A stretch of DNA of 64,000 bases from Glandiceps talaboti (Eukaryota > Hemichordata > Enteropneusta > Spengelidae), in the NCBI RefSeq assembly GCF_964340395.1, contig NC_135555.1:244001-308000 (forward strand), written 5' to 3'. This document shows positions 1 through 10,267 of the stretch, one piece after another. A model generated the notes under the pieces. That model had not been told where the DNA came from. It searched no databases and was given only the letters and a program-made list of their open reading frames with translations. A program made the translations under genes and the position numbers. Each line of letters begins with the position of its first letter. The stretch's first letter is position 1.

Positions 1-54
1 TGTAAGACAGGAAAAAGTTTGTATTCCGTCACTATGTTATCATCGTTACATAAA

Positions 55-1080
55 TTACATGGAGTCAGTGCCGTTAAATACGGGTGTTTGAACTCCAACA
101 TTAGTGAAAAGTGTCTTGAGGACGGTAAGTTCTTTTGTTAAAAGTTCTACTTTCTTCTGCAGTCGGTCGTTTTCTTCTTGGAGATCAGAAACCTTGCGTT
201 GTGTCTCGCTTTGCTTCTGCTTGCTCTTCTCTCGAGATTTTCTGACAGCTACGTTGTTTCTTTGTCGACGTTGCCTGTATTCTTCGCTTTCTTTATCTAT
301 CATGCGTTTACCCTTCACGATCGCCTTCCCCGCCGGTGCCGATTTCAATGGATTTCGTGTACCCGACGGTTTGGCGTCCACAGTATTCGCTTGACACTGG
401 CTAGGTCCGCTATCGTCGTTTTCTATCTTGACGACGATCTTTCGCACGCTGTCCACCTCGTCGACGTTTAATCTTGTACTTTCACCAATCTGAGGCATGT
501 GTTCCGTATTTTCTGTTGGAAATTCTTGTTTTATATCACCTACTTTGATCAGGTCTGGTATTGACGATGCGTTGTCGTCACCTTGCGTCGATGTCGTGCT
601 AACGGGGTTGACCGTAGAAGTTGAAGCGGCGGAAAGGAACCCAAACTCCTGGAACAGGTCGTCGTTCTTTACCGTCGTTCCTGATGGATCGAGATAGGAG
701 CTGAGATCTATCGAACCTTCGTTTTCATATAGATCGCCGTAATCAGCCAATAGGGGTCCGTCTTCAAACAGGAAAACTGGGTTTTTCTTGCCAGCTTTGG
801 TGTCTACCTCAGAATCGTAAAAGGTCGCCGGTGAATCCATCGCTTTTACGTTCAGCTGGCATGGTGAGGTTTCTTGAATATTTCGGTCGGAGAAAGCCGT
901 GATTTCACTGAAATCCAGACTGAGTTCACTGAAAGGAGTTATCTTGACGGTTGGTTTGCACAAATCAGGGTAAAATGTTTCTTTACGGCGAATTTTGGCC
1001 GCAAATTCCGACGACTTTGTCCAACAAACGTTATACAGTCTCTGTACAGCTGGTTTAGTTCCAGAAAGTGCCGACGTCAT
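55..1080 (-). CDS. CEBP: C/EBP alpha/beta-type bZIP transcription factor, intronless
   Basis: A nuclear DNA-binding activator of 341 residues in one open frame. The C-terminus holds a C/EBP bZIP domain: basic region about 268-290 (RRQRNNVAVRKSREKSKQKQ) and a zipper with leucines at 300, 307, 314 and 321. Residues 123-132 (SIDLSSYLDP) followed by DDLFQEFG match the N-terminal transactivation element of vertebrate C/EBP alpha/beta/delta (SIDISAYIDP-type). This makes it a C/EBP alpha/beta-class protein and not a gamma. Two SUMO-consensus sites occur, IKQE near 183 and VKIE near 217. The lack of introns agrees with vertebrate CEBPA/B/D. Internal Met81 and Met195 could give shorter forms, as known for the family, but that is inference. 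The start was chosen as the first Met of the long frame. It is divergently oriented to the C/EBP gamma gene at 5458. I cannot say which vertebrate paralogue it is closest to; it may predate their split. Confidence 0.93.
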   Translation of the reverse strand: MTSALSGTKPAVQRLYNVCWTKSSEFAAKIRRKETFYPDLCKPTVKITPFSELSLDFSEITAFSDRNIQETSPCQLNVKAMDSPATFYDSEVDTKAGKKNPVFLFEDGPLLADYGDLYENEGSIDLSSYLDPSGTTVKNDDLFQEFGFLSAASTSTVNPVSTTSTQGDDNASSIPDLIKVGDIKQEFPTENTEHMPQIGESTRLNVDEVDSVRKIVVKIENDDSGPSQCQANTVDAKPSGTRNPLKSAPAGKAIVKGKRMIDKESEEYRQRRQRNNVAVRKSREKSKQKQSETQRKVSDLQEENDRLQKKVELLTKELTVLKTLFTNVGVQTPVFNGTDSM

Positions 1081-1184
1081 GTGAAACGTGGGTTTTACGT
1101 AGGAATGACCGCTTTGCAGGGATCTTGATATATCTATCCGCAGTAATTTAATTTTTTTTCTCCTTTTCTTAGGTATATTTTCTC

Positions 1185-1226
1185 TTATCCAAGCTCAATA
1201 TAAGTCTCTCTCAAAACTACGGTCAT
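1185..1226 (-). other. possible upstream ORF in C/EBP leader
   Basis: A 13-codon ORF (MTVVLRETYIELG, then stop) lies about 100 nt upstream of the C/EBP start codon on the same strand. Vertebrate C/EBP alpha and beta mRNAs use a short uORF to choose between start codons. Here it counts only if transcription starts above 1226, which the sequence alone cannot show. Chance occurrence is quite possible. Confidence 0.2.
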
Positions 1227-2978
1227 TACCACGTTATGGAGATATAGCCATAGTTTACCTAACAAATGGAGGAATTGTGGCTAACTTTATTACACTAGGG
1301 CGTGGATATTGCAGGTCAATTCTGAGTAAAAAGTCTAAAGCTGACCCGACAGAAATAGTACATGATATCATTTTTTAGCAATCTCATTGGTCATCGGTAA
1401 AGACAGGTCGTGACAAGTTTTTGCCTCGCTTTCGGTTCGGTATTGCGCAATATTTCATTATCACGCTGAAATTCAGGATGTTTTTTCTTTTTATTGACTA
1501 AAAATTGGGGAGCAAGCAATATCAAATGAAAAATGGATGTTGAACTTGTGGTATCGAACTTTGAAAGAGGAAATAAAAGTTATTTTTGAAAACGTCATGT
1601 AAGTGGTCTTAAAATAGTGACCAATCAAATTAAGTCTTCTTTGTGAGCCGTCCCAAGTTCAGTCCACACTAAAACGAGTTTTCATTGGTTGAAATGTATG
1701 TGATACGAAGCTGAATTACATCATTTACTATTACAGCCACAACGAAGTCACTGTCAGATAGATTATTGCAAGTCTCATTACAGCGCCTTAAACCCAAAAT
1801 TTCTCCAAAGACATCTAAAGGCTCGTAGGATCTTGAACACAGTTCATAGAGAAGATACTATCTCAACGTTCCATAAAGGTAGGTAGGTTATATCTGGATA
1901 ATTAGTGGGGTCACGCCTCGTCTACACGTACGTACGTCTGGTCAATCAGAGTTTAGCTTGGCTTCTTCAACATGCTTTGGGTTGGTTATGCAACGTAGTA
2001 TTACGCACAATTGTAATGCAGAATGTTACCTGTTCAAAAGACAACTGCCCTGGTACATGGAGCCATGATGTAACGAGCAGCATGATCAATGTTCTTGGGA
2101 TTAGTAGGATACTTGTTTCCGTTTATAAAGTAATAATTTCAAATTCGGACTGTAAACGTCACTTGCAAACCGTCTATACATATACATACGTCTATGTATA
2201 TTTTCGTGGGCAAGACGCTAGACGTTACATTACTTACAATGGTATAACTCAATTAGAGCACAGTGGTTGTATTATAGAGTATTAAACTGCTATTACTGAT
2301 AGTGTTAAATTACACGAACAGGTCGAGTGATACGTCATGTAAATACGATGTTTTCCTCTGATATTTGCAAACACATCCCCCTTGACACCCCCCCCCCCCG
2401 TCTGAAGCAAGCTAAGTCTGTAGCTACGTAGGTTTCACAGCATGTCAACAACGCTACAGTACAGGAGAGTTTCGTAATAATACTATTTACATATGTTTTC
2501 TTACACACATTTTCTCTGTCTATTGTTGTTGTAACATTACTAGAAACAATTGTAAAACCTTGCATCATCGTTCTTATGAATGTGTGGTATGAAGCACCCC
2601 GCGCCGTGCACACTCATGATTACTCCTTGTGTGTTGTATCAGAACTTAATTTCGATCTATGGATAGGATCTTTAGGTAGTTTACTTAATTAATGGGAGGA
2701 TAAGGTGTTTTCTTCATAGGAACTTTTTAAAAAGAAAACAAATGTGATTGGAGTTATGGAAAAACTGGTGAGACTACATTGAATACTAGTATTATACATG
2801 TAAATAAATTTAAAAACTTAAAGATCCTTTACCAGGTTAATAATTGTGAAGCTAGTGTGGGAAAATGCTATATATAAGCTAACATAATAATTGTTCATAG
2901 TCTCAGGGTTGGTATGAATTTATAAGTTAAGACTTGGTGTTAATTTCTACTTGCAGTAGCAAGTATAATATCACATAG
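1227..2978. other. 5' flank between the divergent C/EBP genes
   Basis: No gene is supported here. A 126-codon open frame at 1905-2285 has no recognisable domain or splice support. Apart from the C/EBP palindrome at 1442 the stretch holds CCAAT/ATTGG motifs (for example near 1386), a short poly-C run near 2391-2400 and ordinary AT-rich sequence. The region near 2850-2910 weakly resembles the tail of the SINE at 3670 and may be an old copy. Confidence 0.5.
1442..1451. promoter_or_regulatory. perfect palindromic C/EBP binding site
   Basis: ATTGCGCAAT is an exact match to the C/EBP dimer consensus (RTTGCGYAAY). It lies 362 bp upstream of the C/EBP start codon at 1080. Vertebrate CEBPA is known to be autoregulated. 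A direct autoregulatory role here is inference. Confidence 0.5.
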
Positions 2979-2987
2979 TCATGATGG

Positions 2988-3669
2988 TGGGCGGTCATTT
3001 CGTCCCAAAACCAACTCGTCCCAAACTAACTCGTCCCAATAAAGTTGTTCCCGGGCTAACTCGTCCCACCGCCATCTCGTCCCATTCAAAGAATATTCCT
3101 GTGTGGTTCATAATTAACTGCAAATAGGCATAACGCATGTAGCGTCATATCCCTTTTTGCCGACGGTGCATGCACGGGTCTACGCTGACTTGAGGATCAA
3201 AGGGACGTATGCGAACAGGACTAATGGCATCATAGAGCCGCATGTCAAAATTTGTACGTGTATGATGTATATGAAGTAACACTTTAGCTGGTGAATGGAA
3301 TCATGAAATGTTGTCTTAGAGAGTATAAGTATAAAACGATTCTTCAGAAATTGACATTGATTGCTTAATAAGTAACTGGACTCCTTTAATTTACAATCAT
3401 ATTTTTTCATATCAAAGTTCGGAAACATAACTATAAAGTAATTGTTTGTAATTGCAAAACTTTCGACAGATGAAAAGTCACGTTGCCTTCTCGACAGAAT
3501 CTGCCAAAGTTGCGTCAGTTCACGTTTGTGTTCTGAACGCGTAGCTAAACACAATATTATTAGTGGTGGGACGAGATGGCGGTGGGACGAGTTCGTTTTG
3601 GGACGAGTTAGTCGTGGGACGAAATGGCGATGGGACGAGTTCGTTTTGGGACGAGTTGTCTGGCAACCG
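2988..3669. mobile_element. DNA transposon with CTCGTCCCA-repeat inverted ends and 9-bp target duplication
   Basis: The ends are inverted repeats built of tandem ACTCGTCCCA-type units: about 2993-3085 on the plus strand, and the reverse complement (TGGGACGAGT) at about 3567-3656. The same 9 bp, TCATGATGG, flank the element at 2979-2987 and 3670-3678. That is a clean target-site duplication and a length typical of Mutator-like elements. The interior (about 3090-3560) encodes no recognisable transposase, so the copy is non-autonomous. Superfamily assignment rests only on duplication length. Confidence 0.65.
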
Positions 3670-4037
3670 TCATGATGGGAGAATGGTTAGTGTGGTCGGC
3701 TAGGAATCTGCAGGTTGCAGATTCGAGCCCCATCGCTGCTATTTGTTTCTGAATGGCTAAGTCCTTGAGCAAGATTTGAACCACAATTGTGCCTCAGTCA
3801 TCCCAGCTGTACAATTGGGGACCTAGTAGGATATGGGGTTGCAATGTGAATGCTTGAATTCTATGAGTTTATAAAGGCTGCAATGGATTGTATGCTCCCC
3901 AGGGAGTTGAGGAAGTAGATCTGTGCAAGGGGTAATAATTGTAAAGTGCTTTAAGCACAGAGTGGGGAAGTGCTATATAAATTCCAACATTATTTTTTAA
4001 ATATGGGCCTCAAGCCTGATCCAAATAATAATTATTG

Positions 4038-4082
<45 letters not shown>
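3670..4082 (+). mobile_element. tRNA-derived SINE (family 1) ending in (ATT)n
   Basis: It begins with a tRNA-like Pol III promoter: an A-box-like TGGTTAGTGTGG at 3684-3695 and a B-box-like AGATTCGAGCC at 3719-3729. The 3' part contains GTAAAGTGCTTTAAGCACAG and AAGTGCTATATAAATTCCAA, a tail shared by many marine invertebrate SINEs. It ends in an ATT microsatellite at about 4030-4082. The transposon at 2988-3669 abuts its 5' end. Confidence 0.7.
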
Positions 4083-4084
<2 letters not shown>

Positions 4085-4950
4085 AGAAACTACTAGCCTG
4101 TCTTCACTGCCAGCAATAGTAAATGGGTGTTGCGGTGTGAAAGATCCAGCTACATGTAACAGACAGGTTAAGAATCATTTGGTGATAATTTAAATTAAAG
4201 AGTAAATATTAGGTTAAGGACAGGAGAGGGGTTAGACTTCTTGATTAACCCAGTTTTGCATCAACCACAAATGGCAACCATTCAGCTTATTAAAAGTGAA
4301 TAATTAATAACAATTCAAATTTGCTTGAATACTTGTTGCAACACTGTTATTCTATTGCTTGGTAAAAAAAAATATTTTTAAAATTGTAGTGCTTGTAATT
4401 GATTTTAAAGGTAGTAATGTGAATTAGACTGTGACAGTTCATTGTTATTGGTTGTCTTGGCAAAGGCCTTCTGACTTATGATTTATTGATATCAGATTGC
4501 AATCTGCATCTTTCACAATTTACAATACCGATTTGTCTCATTATTTTCTTTGTAATGTCTTGTAGGAACTAGCAAAATGTATGAGTTACGTTTCCATTAA
4601 AATTAAAAATAGATATTTTATCCACCAGAGTAGTACAGTGTAAACATTTAACCATGGTCAGAAAATGGCATATGTCATATCATGGTGGAAATCATAAAAT
4701 GAAAGTATCTAATAATATTTTTCATTCTTTGAGTACCAGCCTTGGATACGTGAATATCTATGTGTTTGGTATATGCTTCAAGTTCAATATGTCTAAATTC
4801 AACTTGATTTGTTTTAACTTGTATTTTAGCTTGTTCCAAGATGATGAACAGAACAAAGTATCCATCTCACTCACTTCTGATGTACAATGTAGAATTACCT
4901 ATTAGCGTTTGATGTATGGATATTATCTATATGTGTGTGTGTATATGCTT
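4083..4950. other. stretch without a recognised feature
   Basis: AT-rich sequence between the SINE and a foldback-family repeat. No conserved open frame, tRNA or clear repeat is seen. The non-coding first exon of C/EBP gamma, expected from the acceptor at 5363-5364, could lie here or just downstream, but I cannot place it. Confidence 0.4.
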
Positions 4951-4960
4951 CATTATACCC

Positions 4961-5284
4961 TGTACAAGCCAAGTTGAACAAAAAAATATGGCATTTATAC
5001 CCGATCATTCTATATCCCAACAACGAGCATCTACGTCACTGGTTCTGCTTTGTTTGAAATATGAGTCAAAACGTTCAAAATTGCCATTACTTTCCTTGAC
5101 TTTACTTTACTATTACCGGTGCTAGTATTATTGTTATTCTCCAATACTTTTCTTCATTTAGCTTGAAAATACATGTGACCTAAGGGTTGTCACTACTCAT
5201 CTAGTGACTCGTACTGACAAAGCCACCTTAGGTCACTCATATTTTCCTCGGCTGAATGAAGAAAGATATTGGGGAAAAACATCT
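4961..5284 (+). mobile_element. foldback-type dispersed repeat, copy 1
   Basis: One of four related copies (others at about 12306-12625, 45775-46120 and 55012-55352). It begins with a segment containing CAAGCCAAGTTGAAC and TTTGAAATATGAGTCAAAA. It then has a long imperfect palindrome: TTATTCTCCAATACTTTTCT near 5133 pairs with AGAAAGATATTGGGGAAAAA near 5260, and TGACCTAAGGGTTGTCACTA pairs with the CCTTAGGTCA side. No coding capacity. It is a non-autonomous foldback or MITE-like element. Confidence 0.6.
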
Positions 5285-5457
5285 AATAGTATGTTTAACA
5301 AACAAATAGTACAATGTTACTTTCAAACTTAATTTGGCAGCTTTTGCATATATTTATTCCCCAGGTGGTGAAGAAACCATACATATCAACTCATTTCTGA
5401 TAGCATTACCTATCAAGAAAAAACTAGGAATTCCAGCTGGTTCTGTTTTCAACCAAT

Positions 5458-5859
5458 ATGGCTCCAGACAGCGCAAAGTCTTCAAAGAAACACCATCATG
5501 AGAAGCATAGTGACGAGTACAAGAAACGTCGTGAACGCAACAACATTGCTGTGAGAAAGAGCCGTGTCAAATCCAAGCAAAAAACACAGGAAACTTTGCA
5601 TAGAGTAAATGAACTCAAAGCTGAAAATGAGCAGCTGGAAGTGAAAGTGAAGCTTCTGTCAAAGGAGTTAAGTGTTCTGAAGGATCTGTTCTTAGCCCAT
5701 GCTGGTCACATGCCAGATACCAGTGGAGCAACTACTTACTGCACTGCAATGTGTAATGCCGAGACTTGTAGTACATTTAATGATAAGAATACCTCTCTCA
5801 AGGATCACGAGTATGCTGTCCATACAAAAGAAGATATGGCTATCAAAGCTGAAGCTTAG
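5458..5859 (+). CDS. CEBPG: C/EBP gamma bZIP transcription factor
   Basis: A 133-residue nuclear bZIP protein. The basic region at about 22-43 (RRERNNIAVRKSRVKSKQK) and the zipper ending in LSKELSVLKDLFLAHA are very close to vertebrate C/EBP gamma (LTKELSVLKDLFLEHA). It lacks the transactivation elements found in the gene at 55-1080. This fits C/EBP gamma, which acts mainly as a heterodimer partner. The vertebrate protein is about 150 residues. The coding region sits in one exon. A consensus acceptor (TTTATTCCCCAG) ends at 5364, so the exon probably starts at 5365 with about 93 nt of 5' UTR, as in the two-exon vertebrate gene. A poly(A) signal AATAAA lies at 5964-5969. The C-terminal 50 residues after the zipper are poorly conserved and I can say nothing on their role. 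Confidence 0.93.
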   Translation: MAPDSAKSSKKHHHEKHSDEYKKRRERNNIAVRKSRVKSKQKTQETLHRVNELKAENEQLEVKVKLLSKELSVLKDLFLAHAGHMPDTSGATTYCTAMCNAETCSTFNDKNTSLKDHEYAVHTKEDMAIKAEA

Positions 5860-5869
5860 CTTTGATGTG

Positions 5870-7336
5870 TTTATTTTAGAATATTTGTGTTTGTATGTGT
5901 ATGTGTTGCATCCTCTCAAGATAATCTAAGGAAATATAATACAAGTGTGAGGAAGTGTAAAATAATAAAGGTAATGTACTTTGTGTGAAAAGTACACTAA
6001 TACATGTCATGGTACACACCAGAGTGTGCGCTATTAAGTCAAACTGAAATGCCACTGACCAACAACACTTTCTTTTGACCCACCAAAATTGGCTTTTTCC
6101 TATCCGTAACTGGTTGTGACTCACAAGAACACACAAAAGTTTTGTCGTTTTTTCCACACAACAAACTATTTATCTTTTATTAGAGGGCACACTGATAGAG
6201 AAAATGACTCAACTGTGTCTATTGTGTCATAGATCTTGGTAGTTCGTATTTTCTTTAGTACTTGTCTACGAAGAATAAAAACAGTAAGTGTAAAATTTTG
6301 TCAGATCGTAATCAGATTGGGGCACCTGATATTTGGATATGTTCTGTAGGTTTTGAGTCCGGGGGTCCCATTTTAAGGCAAATGGGTCAACCAAGAACAG
6401 AAAATGTTGAGTAAAACTGGCTGGATTGGATATGTATGAAGGTGAAGAATATATTTGGGACACTTGTAAAAATCTTAATATTATATTCGGGTCAAGTTGC
6501 TTTCTTGGAAATATATGTTTACATCTGTGAACTAAATAGACTATGCAGTATTCAATGTCTTTAGATATTGTAGCAACAACTTTTCTATCATAAGTATTGA
6601 CCAATATGTAAGATTTATCCTAGTTTTAGATAGTATCAAAATTTCCTTTCCTATGGTACCGAACTCTCACTAAAATTGAATTTGAGATTTTGCAATATGG
6701 GTTCATACCCTAGGCTGCCAAAATATTGAACCAAGTACAGTAACTCGGTGCTGCTCATATACCAGTAAACATAACTGTTGTCTGTCAGTGATGTTCCTTA
6801 CGTCTTCTTGAGAGGATGCAACCATAGAGTTGTACACTGCTTTCACTCTCACCTTATGACAGATTTTAGTTCATGGTTATATCAAGAGTTTATAATATAC
6901 TTTTTGTATGTATGTGTACCCTTCCTCAGTATCAAAGTAAAATGTAATTTTTGCATATTTTTAGAATTTCCAGTCAAGTGACAAGTCTATGGGTAGAAGT
7001 TGTAGAGTTATTGTTTAGCTCATTTTGGCTTAGCTGTAGCTAGTGTTTTTGTTCTCAGTGTACAGAAGTTATGTTCAACTTTATTTGAGAAGTATTTGCC
7101 ATGTATGTAAGTACAATGCACTGATAAAGAAGGGAAACTAAAGCTAACCTGAAATGTTTTCAACCCCATGCATGAGATCAAACATGAAAGCCCCAGTTGC
7201 AGTTTTTGAAAAATACACCAAAACTTTTGCTGGAAAGAGTTGAATCCTTTGATTTAGCTGAATTAGTTTTCTACATGTCATCAATGGTACTGTATACAGT
7301 GATGTACATTTTTTTGACATGTTTTAATCTAGTTCA
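5870..7336. other. C/EBP gamma 3' region, no further gene seen
   Basis: Starts with the C/EBP gamma 3' UTR (AATAAA at 5964). The rest is AT-rich with short open frames on both strands (for example 6266-6604 minus) that show no domain, no homology I recognise and no exon-like splice borders. Confidence 0.4.
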
Positions 7337-7476
7337 TTCCAGTCTGGTCAGGTGTGGTCGACTCAATTCCAGTCCAGTCTGGTGTGGTCCACTCAATTCC
7401 AGTCCAATCTGGTGTGGTTCACTCAATTCCAGTCCAATCTGGTGTGGTCCACTCAATTCCAGTCTAGTCCAGTTTG
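7337..7476 (+). repeat. 30-bp minisatellite, about 4.6 copies
   Basis: Unit CTGGTGTGGTCCACTCAATT plus CCAGTCCAAT. The period is a multiple of three, which keeps short frames open on both strands. These frames are not genes. Confidence 0.85.
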
Positions 7477-8688
7477 TGACCATTGCAAATGAACCATCCA
7501 GATAATTTAATAGTGTGTCAACAAATGGTAAAGGTATAGGATAGTAATATGGTTTGATCATGAGACGATGGCTATAGTAAGACCAAAACTTATGAAAAAA
7601 TGTTAGAGCTACTGGGGTTAAAATTCTCTGTCAAGGTCAAGTAGTAACATCTGAGTTAACAATTGAAGTAAGGCACATGATGCAAGCAGATGACAGTGTT
7701 GAATCATCGATTGGTGTATCATTACTTTAGATTCTCCAGTGCACCTTTGAGTAGGAAAATTACAAACAAAATTGATATATTTTTTAGAAAATTGTCAGTC
7801 ATGCAGTTGAAATTAAATTGATGAAATATACTTTCAGTGTGATTAACCCTCTTCTGCCAAACTAGTAATTACTTGTACAGAATATATATACAAACAAATG
7901 CCCCTTTGGAGAAAGAAGATTTTAACCATATGTGGAAAAGAAGAGACCCAGCCTCATGATATCAACACTATGTGATAAGGGTTGTATGACTATATTTTTC
8001 TAGAGATACTAATAAAATACTGTAATTGTTAAAGTTCTTGTAAGAAATCATACAGTAAACTAAACAAAATAGTTGGTACAGCTTCTGAGTTTATTTCACA
8101 TTTAGGTTTGTAAACATAGAGTGATGCCATACTTTGCTATACAAATGCTATCTTTAAAGATTACAATGTCTTGGCAATATATGCTTGGCTAGCACGTTTT
8201 CTCATATTTTCTCAGTTTAAAAATTTCTGGTGGAAATATTTAAATGTCATGTTAAGTAGAAATTATGATTATAGATACAACTAACATTCTCAACTCAAAG
8301 GACAGGATTATGTGTAACTTTTTTCTGGGAGTCAACATCAGTTTTGGTCCACATAAATAATTTCCAAGATTTTACTACCATGTTTATTCCAAATAGATCC
8401 AGGCAAAGCTTTGGATAGTACCTCTTTATTGATACCTTCAACTTTTACAAGACATTACAACATTGGTTTGTCAGTGGCATTGTGTTCATTTTTATGAAAA
8501 TCAAAAATATAAAATAAAACAATACTTAAAGAATGTGTGTTGTTATTTTAGTTTATTCTGAGTGCTAGTGAAATGTTTGGAGGATGATCTATATTCTGGA
8601 GTAACTATGGTTTTAGACCACATCATTAGATATTTAGATTGATGACAAGCTTTACAAAATTGTATCCATTCATACTGCATATTGTTAG
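7477..8688. other. stretch without a recognised feature
   Basis: AT-rich intergenic sequence between C/EBP gamma and the GLYAT-like gene. I see no exon-like conservation, structured repeat or RNA gene. Confidence 0.4.
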
Positions 8689-8812
8689 GGGTTGTCGGTG
8701 GCCGAGTGTGTATGCCTCTTACCACTGCTGTCTGGGTTTGAACTGACCCAGCTGTGTTTGATTAAATAAAGTAACCAGATTTAAACTGAAACCTTCTGTA
8801 ATGGCAAAGACT
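8689..8812 (+). mobile_element. tRNA-derived SINE (family 2), copy A
   Basis: The head GTCGGTGGCCGAGTGTGTAT resembles a class II tRNA 5' half (A box TGGCCGAGTG). It is followed by a B-box-like CTGGGTTTGAACTGACC and the family body TTTGATTAAATAAAGTAACC. Two other copies lie on the minus strand at about 9745-9920 and 42594-42750. The missing cloverleaf 3' half and the shared body argue against a true tRNA gene. Confidence 0.6.
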
Positions 8813-8867
8813 TTAGATTTTCGTTCCTACACACAATAATTGTGTGAATGCAACAGAACATATGTGA

Positions 8868-9128
8868 TAAGTTATGTTTGAAGTACATATATGAACCAAA
8901 TTTAATTTAATTTGAAGAGTGCATATTTCAGATATAGCCTAATTACTGAAAACATTTAATTATGCAAATGCATCATAGCTACATCACCAAGCTTCTCGGA
9001 ACATATACGATCAGTTATTTGAAATATGTACGAAATTATATTGAATTTGAAGTGTGCATTTTTAAGATATAACCTAATTACTAAAATAAATTCATTATGC
9101 AAATGAGTCATTAAAACTAAAAGCTACA
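8868..9128 (+). repeat. diverged tandem duplication of about 130 bp
   Basis: Two neighbouring copies share GAACATATRYGATMAGTTAT, AGATATARCCTAATTACT and ATTATGCAAATGMRTCAT. Each carries an octamer ATGCAAAT (near 8961 and 9098), a POU-factor motif. A function for the octamers is not shown. Confidence 0.55.
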
Positions 9129-9433
9129 TTAGCAAACTATATATGGCACATGGACCTATTCTCAGTCATGATGGTAATATCACTACTACCTTATGGCTTT
9201 ATGGTAATTGTGAGTTTGATGAGTGTGTAGACATTGTCATTCACACATTTTGGTTACAAGCCCCTTCTTAGGCTGAATATGCATGAAAAAATCAGCCATT
9301 GTTCTCTGTTTGTACTAGTTGTCAACTGCCTTCTCTGATAGACTGTTATTTATATCCTGGAATATGGAGATGACTTTAGCTAGACCTTGGGCATTCACAC
9401 TCAAGCTTGAATGCATCTTTTAGAACAAAGCAG

Positions 9434-9665
9434 CTAAACTAGACTTAGGACATACAAAGTAATGTACCATGACTTAGGACATACACACTAATGTAACTTG
9501 TATTCCCACCATGACTTAGGACATACACACTAATGTAACTTGTATTCCCATCATGACTTAGGACATACACAGTAACGTAACTTGTATTCCCACCATGACT
9601 TAGGACATACAAAGTAATGTACCATGTATTCCCACCATGATGTAGGACATACAAAGTAATGTAAC
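9434..9665 (+). repeat. 42-bp minisatellite, about 5.5 copies
   Basis: Unit CATGACTTAGGACATACACA, then CTAATGTAACTTGTATTCCCAC-like sequence. The 14-codon period creates short open frames on the minus strand that are not genes. Confidence 0.85.
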
Positions 9666-9744
9666 TTGTTGCTTGTATTGTAATTTTCTTTATCATTAGG
9701 ATGATGGTAGGATATAGGTTGTAATCTATTTTTTTTAAAAATCT

Positions 9745-9920
9745 TTGTCAGTGTTAATGCAGGTGGAAACAGGAATACCCAGGGAAAACCTGTGTTGTTC
9801 GGTAGAGTCAAACTGAAAGACACTCTATTTACAGTGTGGTAAATTTAATCAAACCTTGAATGACTTCGAACCCCAACTGCAGTGGTAAGTGGTTTAACCA
9901 CTTGGCTACCAACAACCCAT
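9745..9920 (-). mobile_element. tRNA-derived SINE (family 2), copy B
   Basis: Read on the minus strand it starts near 9920 with GTTGGTAGCCAAGTGGTTAA (A box) and GGGGTTCGAAGTC (B box). The body is AGGTTTGATTAAATTTACCA and then TTCAGTTTGACTCTACC. The order is the same as in copies at 8689 and 42594. This is the fullest copy in the window. Confidence 0.65.
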
Positions 9921-9925
9921 GAGTG

Positions 9926-10267
9926 ATGTAGTTGTCATTTCAAATATTTACAGGGAAAATGAGGACATGGGTGATTTTGTTGTGATATCAAATATTGTGA
10001 TATTGAGAATAGGTTGAAAAACTACATATTAACTTGTATATCCTGATTATGTAAGATGCATTACTCAGACAAATATTATAGATAGAATGATTATAGGTAG
10101 GTTAGTCTATAAGGTATGCCATATTAGGGAGCCCTCGCACATCAGACAACCCCAGTACCATATAATAACAAACTGACTCAGCGTTTGCATGGTAGTGTTC
10201 CTGATCACTAGGTAAGTGCATTTTCCCTGGCATACCAGCAACATATGCCAATGTCACATAGTATTTC
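9926..10267. other. 3' flank of the GLYAT-like gene
   Basis: No gene or clear repeat seen. Presumably holds the 3' UTR of the minus-strand gene ending at 10268; I found no convincing poly(A) signal. Confidence 0.4.

Noticed and set aside
1905-2285. 126-codon plus-strand ORF between the C/EBP genes
   Set aside because: No domain, no homology recognised and no regulatory or splice support.
3684-3729. Candidate tRNA gene
   Set aside because: A and B boxes are present, but no cloverleaf 3' half; the sequence runs into a SINE body and ATT tail.
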